Part shown: one piece after another, positions 60,602-64,000 of the stretch
Position numbering within the stretch: position 1 is the first letter of the stretch
How the letters are laid out: the number at the start of each line of letters is the position of its first letter
Source: JACDER01 sp963842575
GTDB lineage: Bacteria > Actinomycetota > Thermoleophilia > Gaiellales > Gaiellaceae
Direction: 5' to 3'
DNA length: 64,000 bases
Assembly (NCBI GenBank): GCA_963842575.1
Contig: CAWJGS010000009.1
Coordinates: 18,692-82,691 of the forward strand
Position numbers and translations under genes: made by a program
The notes under the pieces: model-generated
The model's database searches: none
Seen by the model: the letters and a program-made list of their open reading frames with translations, nothing else
Told to the model about the DNA's origin: nothing

Positions 60602-60887
60602 ATGGCTACGCAGAAAGACCGACGACAAGGATCTGGTCGCGCGGATCAAGGACGCGGGCGGGGACGCGATTCAGAAGATCGGCGACGTCCCGGGCGGCAA
60701 GATGGCCCTCGACGCGCTGAATGGCCTGCGCGACCGGATAGACGACCTTCAGAAGCGCATGAAGCGCGTCGACGAGCTCGAGAAGCGCGTCGAGGCGCTC
60801 GAGAAGGCCGCCAAGAAGCCGGCCCCGCGCAAGCGCTCCTCGAGCGCTTCGCGTCCGTCTTCGAAGTCGACCCCCAAGACGAGCTAG
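60602..60887 (+). CDS. Small coiled-coil protein with basic tail, one-base frameshift
   Basis: ATG 60602 starts MATQK; removing one A from the AAA run at about 60615 gives TDDKDLVARIKDAGGDAIQKI, then LRDRIDDLQKRMKRVDELEKRVEALEKAAKKPAPRKR. A coiled coil with a Lys/Ser-rich C-terminus follows. About 94 residues. Cytoplasmic, function unknown. It converges on the lipid kinase with a 4-base overlap. Confidence 0.7.
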
Positions 60888-61783
60888 GCAGAGCTAGGGA
60901 CCCGGACCCGGAGGGCTCCGGGGACGATCTCGAAGCGCGCCGGCGTCGTTCCGGGCTGCTCGCCGTCGAGCACGACTGGAAGCGGGGGATCTGACTCGAT
61001 GGTGACGCTCGCGCCGCGCACGAGCTCGATCTTGGGATGCCCGAGGTGGCGGCCGCTGTAGATCTTCGGGAACGTGGTCATGAAGTCGAGCTTGGTCACG
61101 TCGCCGAAGAGCACTGTGTCGAGCAGCCCATCGTCCATCAGCGCCTCCGGCGCGATCTTCATCCCGCCCGCCGCGTAGGGGCCGTTCATCGCGACGATCT
61201 CGAACATCTGCCCGCGTCGGGTCTCGCCGCCGACGGCCGCCTCTACGCCCGCGCTCTTCCAGCGGGCGAATACCTTGACCGTCGAGACCATGAAGGAGAC
61301 CTTGCCGCCGAGCGCCTTCGACGAGGAGTTCGCGTCCCGGGCGATCGCGCCGCTGATCCCCGCTCCGGCGAAGTTGGCGAACCAGGCTTCCCCGTGGTGG
61401 AAGGTCGCGCGGCCTGCGTCGATCGTCCGCACGCGCCCGTCGAGGGCGACTCGAACGGCCTCGTCGAACTTGAGCGGGAGCCCGAGGCTCCGCGCGAAGT
61501 CGGTTCCCGTGCCGCGCGAGAGGAGGGCGATCTCCGCGTCGCCCGCCGCACCGAGCAGGCCGTTCACGACCTCGTGCACGGTGCCGTCCCCGCCGACGAC
61601 GACGAGTCGGGTCGCCCCCGCGTGGACGGCCTCGGCGGCCAGCTCGGTCAACTGTCCCGCGCGTTCGGAGATGAGCGCGTCGCCGCGCAGGCCGAGCTCC
61701 GCGGCCCGCCGGGCGAGCACAGGCCACTTGCGCCCCGTCGAGCCGTTTGCCGACGCGGGGTTGACGAGGAAGACGGTGCTCAC
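60884..61783 (-). CDS. Diacylglycerol/lipid kinase family protein
   Basis: GTG 61783 gives 299 residues. FLVNPASANGSTGRKW and the nucleotide-binding VVVGGDGTVHEVVNGLL (GGDGT at 64-68), then LLSRGTGTDFARSLGLP are the signature of the DagK/YegS catalytic domain. It transfers phosphate from ATP to diacylglycerol or a related lipid. The C-terminal beta-rich domain is intact (DGLLDTVLFGDV, VVLDGEQPGTTPARFEIVPGALRV). It overlaps the deoD gene by four bases, so they are co-transcribed. Confidence 0.92.
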   Translation of the reverse strand: MSTVFLVNPASANGSTGRKWPVLARRAAELGLRGDALISERAGQLTELAAEAVHAGATRLVVVGGDGTVHEVVNGLLGAAGDAEIALLSRGTGTDFARSLGLPLKFDEAVRVALDGRVRTIDAGRATFHHGEAWFANFAGAGISGAIARDANSSSKALGGKVSFMVSTVKVFARWKSAGVEAAVGGETRRGQMFEIVAMNGPYAAGGMKIAPEALMDDGLLDTVLFGDVTKLDFMTTFPKIYSGRHLGHPKIELVRGASVTIESDPPLPVVLDGEQPGTTPARFEIVPGALRVRVPSSA

Positions 61784-62484
61784 GCGACTCCCGCCAGCGC
61801 GATGCGGGCCATCCGTTCGACCGCCTGGTCGAGGTCCACGTCGGAGATCCTCCCGTGCCCGCCCTCGAACGTGTCGCTCACCGTCAGCAGGCAGGCGGCC
61901 TGCGCGCCGCGGAGCGATGCCACCGTGAAGAGCGTGGCGGCTTCCATCTCGACGGCGAGCAGCCCCCGTGCAGACCAGCGGGCGAACCGCCCTTCGTCGG
62001 GCTCGTAGAAGACATCGGTGGACACGATCGGGCCGACGTACGTGATCCGCTCGCCGATCTCTTTCGCCGCATGGACGACGCCGTGCAGGAGGTCCCAGTC
62101 GGCAGTGGGCGCGATCGCCTCGCCCCCGGCGTAGCGCCGCGATGTCCCGTCGTCGGGCACCGCCGACAGCGCGAGGATCAGGTCTCCGTGAGCCAGGTGC
62201 GGCTGCAGCGCGCCGCACGTCCCCACGCGCAGGAGGCGCTTCACGCCGAGCTCGATCAGCTCCTCGACGACGATCGCCGCCGACGGGCCTCCCATTCCGG
62301 TGGACTGCACAGAGACCGGCTTTCCCTCGAAGTTGCCGGTGTAGCCGAGCAACCCTCGCTCGTTGTTCCGCTCGACCGCGTCGTCCAGGAACCGCTCGGC
62401 GATCAGGCGCGCGCGGTTCGGGTCGCCGGGGAGGAGGCAGGCTTCCGCGTAGTCGCCGGGCTGGGCGCGGACGTGGACGGGCAT
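61780..62484 (-). CDS. deoD: Purine nucleoside phosphorylase, DeoD type
   Basis: ATG 62484 gives 234 residues. LLPGDPNRARLIAERFLDDAVERNNERGLLGYTGNFEGK, GMGGPSAAIVVEEL, LLRVGTCGALQPHLAHGD, and AVEMEAATLFTVASLRGAQAACLLTVSDTFEGG follow the hexameric DeoD/uridine phosphorylase pattern; the EMEAA segment holds the sugar-binding Glu. It splits purine nucleosides into base and ribose-1-phosphate. An upstream extension to 62661 would overlap the GNAT gene and is not needed. It is in one unit with the lipid kinase. Confidence 0.92.
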   Translation of the reverse strand: MPVHVRAQPGDYAEACLLPGDPNRARLIAERFLDDAVERNNERGLLGYTGNFEGKPVSVQSTGMGGPSAAIVVEELIELGVKRLLRVGTCGALQPHLAHGDLILALSAVPDDGTSRRYAGGEAIAPTADWDLLHGVVHAAKEIGERITYVGPIVSTDVFYEPDEGRFARWSARGLLAVEMEAATLFTVASLRGAQAACLLTVSDTFEGGHGRISDVDLDQAVERMARIALAGVA

Positions 62485-62511
62485 CCCGCGGAGCCTAAAG
62501 TTTCCGTAGAT

Positions 62512-63285
62512 ATGGACGTCTTCACACCGGACCGGGGCGCGTTGCTCGACTTCTGCGCCGAGGATCCGATCGAGCGAGTCTTCATCGAGGATCTCGTCCG
62601 CCGCGGCGGCGGACGCCTGAGCGCGATCGGGGACGGGGAGCGCCTGCTCGCCGTTGCGCACATCGGCGTCAACGTCGTCCCGTCGGGACAGGGCTGCGCG
62701 GCCTTCGCCGGCCTCGTCGACACGCGCGCGCGAATGATCATCGGCGGCGAGGAGGCCGTCGCGGAGCTCTGGGACGCCGTCGCGCGCCGGCTTCCCGCGC
62801 CGCGCGAGGACCGGCCGGGCCAGCCGGTCTACGTCATGGACGAAGAGCCCGAGCCGGGCGAGTCCGGCCTGCGGGATGCGACCGTCGACGACCTCGACCT
62901 ACTCGTCCCCGCCTGCGCTGCGGCGCACCGGGAGGAGCTCGGCAGCGATCCGCTGCGCGCCGATGCGGAGGGCTTTCGCTGGCGGACGCGCGCGCAGATC
63001 GAGGACGGCCGCTCGTGGATCTGGACGGACAACGGGACGATCCTGTTCAAGGCCGAAGCGTCGGCCTGGACGCCGAGTGCCGTTCAGCTGCAGCAGGTCT
63101 GGGTCGACCCCGAGGTGCGGAACCGCGGCCATGCGCAGCGGGCGCTGCGCGACCTCTGCCGCCGGCTGCTGGCCCAGACGCCGTCGGTCTGCCTGTTCGT
63201 GCGGCCGGAAAACGCACCCGCGATCCACCTGTACGAGAAGATCGGGATGCGCCGCCAGGGGAGCTATCGAAGCGTGCTGCTATGA
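62512..63285 (+). CDS. GNAT-family acetyltransferase with N-terminal extra domain
   Basis: ATG 62512 gives 257 residues. The N-terminal half (about 1-115) looks like a DUF4081/GCN5-associated fold. The C-terminal GNAT domain has LQQVWVDPEVRNRGHAQRALRDLCRRLLAQ (acetyl-CoA pyrophosphate loop, modified RxxGxA) and VCLFVRPENAPAIHLYEKIGMRRQGSYRSVLL. This pairing is typical of actinobacterial proteins next to map/ispG or other housekeeping genes. Substrate unknown. The stop overlaps the tilS start. Confidence 0.9.
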   Translation: MDVFTPDRGALLDFCAEDPIERVFIEDLVRRGGGRLSAIGDGERLLAVAHIGVNVVPSGQGCAAFAGLVDTRARMIIGGEEAVAELWDAVARRLPAPREDRPGQPVYVMDEEPEPGESGLRDATVDDLDLLVPACAAAHREELGSDPLRADAEGFRWRTRAQIEDGRSWIWTDNGTILFKAEASAWTPSAVQLQQVWVDPEVRNRGHAQRALRDLCRRLLAQTPSVCLFVRPENAPAIHLYEKIGMRRQGSYRSVLL

Positions 63286-64000
63286 CCGTCCCGGAGCGCG
63301 TCGAGGCGTTCATCCGCCGTCACGAGCTCATCGATCCGGGCGGCGAGGTGACCTGCCTCGTCTCCGGCGGCGCCGACTCGACCTGCCTCTGGCACGCGTT
63401 GCGCTCGCTCGGCTACCGGGTAAGCGCGCTGCATGTCAACCACGGCTTGCGCGGCGCGGAGTCCGAGGAGGACGCCCGCTTCTGCCGCGAGCAGCTCGGG
63501 GCCGAGGTCGTGGACGGCCGGCCCGCCGGTGCCGCGAGCGAGGACGCGCTCCGCGACATCCGCTACTCGTTCGCACGCGACCGGCTCCGCGCTACCGGCC
63601 ATACGGCCTCCGACCAGGTCGAGACCGTCCTCTACCGGCTGGCGGCGAGCGGCGTGGCCGGCGGGATCAAGCCGAAGCGCGAGGACGGCGTCGTCCGCCC
63701 GCTGCTCGAGCTCTGGCGCGACGAGACCGAGGCCTACTGCCGCGCCGAGGGGCTGCGCTTCCGCACGGACACGTCCAACCCGGACACGAAGCGCGGGCTC
63801 ATCCGCGAGCGGCTCCTCCCGCTTCTGCGCGAGCTCCACCCCGCCGCCGAGAAGAACCTGCTGCGGCTCGCCGAGCAACGCCCGTCGAAGCTCGACGAGC
63901 TGCTCGCGTCGACCGAAGGCTCCCGCCGCGTCGACCTGGGCCAAGGGCTCACCGCGGTGCGGGAATACGAGCGAGTCTGGCTCGAACAAACCCCTGTCGC
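63282..64000 (+). CDS. tilS: tRNA(Ile)-lysidine synthetase, 3'-truncated by the window
   Basis: ATG 63282 overlaps the acetyltransferase stop. The frame runs out of the window after about 239 residues with no stop. The PP-loop motif CLVSGGADSTCLWHAL, the conserved LHVNHGLRG and TGHTASDQVETVLYRL mark the N-terminal ATPase domain of TilS. It lysidinylates C34 of tRNA-Ile(CAU) so that it reads AUA. Actinobacteria normally follow it with hpt and ftsH. Confidence 0.93.
   Translation, partial: MTVPERVEAFIRRHELIDPGGEVTCLVSGGADSTCLWHALRSLGYRVSALHVNHGLRGAESEEDARFCREQLGAEVVDGRPAGAASEDALRDIRYSFARDRLRATGHTASDQVETVLYRLAASGVAGGIKPKREDGVVRPLLELWRDETEAYCRAEGLRFRTDTSNPDTKRGLIRERLLPLLRELHPAAEKNLLRLAEQRPSKLDELLASTEGSRRVDLGQGLTAVREYERVWLEQTPV

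Overview
The window is a 64 kb, GC-rich, densely coding stretch of an actinobacterial chromosome. GTG and TTG starts are frequent, stop and start codons often overlap, and NAD-dependent LigA, Ku, a VanW-type wall protein and several acyl-CoA dehydrogenases are present. The long acidic Ala/Glu tails on ribosomal proteins and the set of secreted coiled-coil wall enzymes suggest the Thermoleophilia (Gaiellales/Solirubrobacterales) side of the phylum. That placement is an inference, not something read from a marker gene.

Layout. 1-5.8 kb: a cut-off uncharacterised protein, a methyltransferase and polysaccharide deacetylase pair, a secreted subtilisin with two C-terminal repeat modules, and a CYTH protein. 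5.8-26.4 kb: one unbroken str-S10-spc-alpha supercluster (rpsL to rplQ) with secY, adk, map, infA and rpoA. 26.4-31.8 kb: an O-antigen-ligase-like membrane protein, an NfeD-like protein, truA, a small secreted protein and ligA. 31.8-36.7 kb: cell-envelope genes (a PBP4-type carboxypeptidase, a LuxR-type response regulator, and divergent 3D-domain and NlpC/P60 hydrolases). 36.7-40.5 kb: an acyl-CoA synthetase, Ku, SSB and tRNA-Pro(CGG). 40.5-46.8 kb: two MFS transporters, a nitrilase, a HAD phosphatase, an NfeD/stomatin pair and a CoA-transferase. 46.8-54.5 kb: three acyl-CoA dehydrogenases, with a TetR-type palindrome between two divergent ones, a GT9-like transferase, MscL with a zinc ribbon, an SDR, a nucleotidyltransferase and an RpiB-like protein. 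54.5-64 kb: VanW protein, thioesterase, a branched-chain amino-acid-type binding protein, sirtuin, a badly frameshifted secreted protein, lipid kinase, DeoD, a GNAT protein and the start of tilS.

How it fits together. The ribosomal block is almost certainly co-transcribed from a promoter before rpsL, with a second promoter before infA; both carry nearly the same extended -10 sequence. The fatty-acyl genes (synthetase, dehydrogenases, CoA-transferase, thioesterase) point to heterotrophic acyl-CoA breakdown, probably under TetR-type control.

Cautions and highlights. Several well-conserved genes, including essential fusA, carry single-base frameshifts, most of which look like one extra base in a short G or A run. 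I read these as sequence errors rather than biology. Harder to dismiss are a 62-nt segment interrupting the N-terminus of rplC, an infA whose only possible full-length start codon is GTA, hairpin repeats inside the ribosomal operons, and a 34-nt element duplicated in the promoter region between two wall-enzyme genes. No CRISPR array, prophage, insertion sequence, rRNA gene or recognisable defence system was seen.
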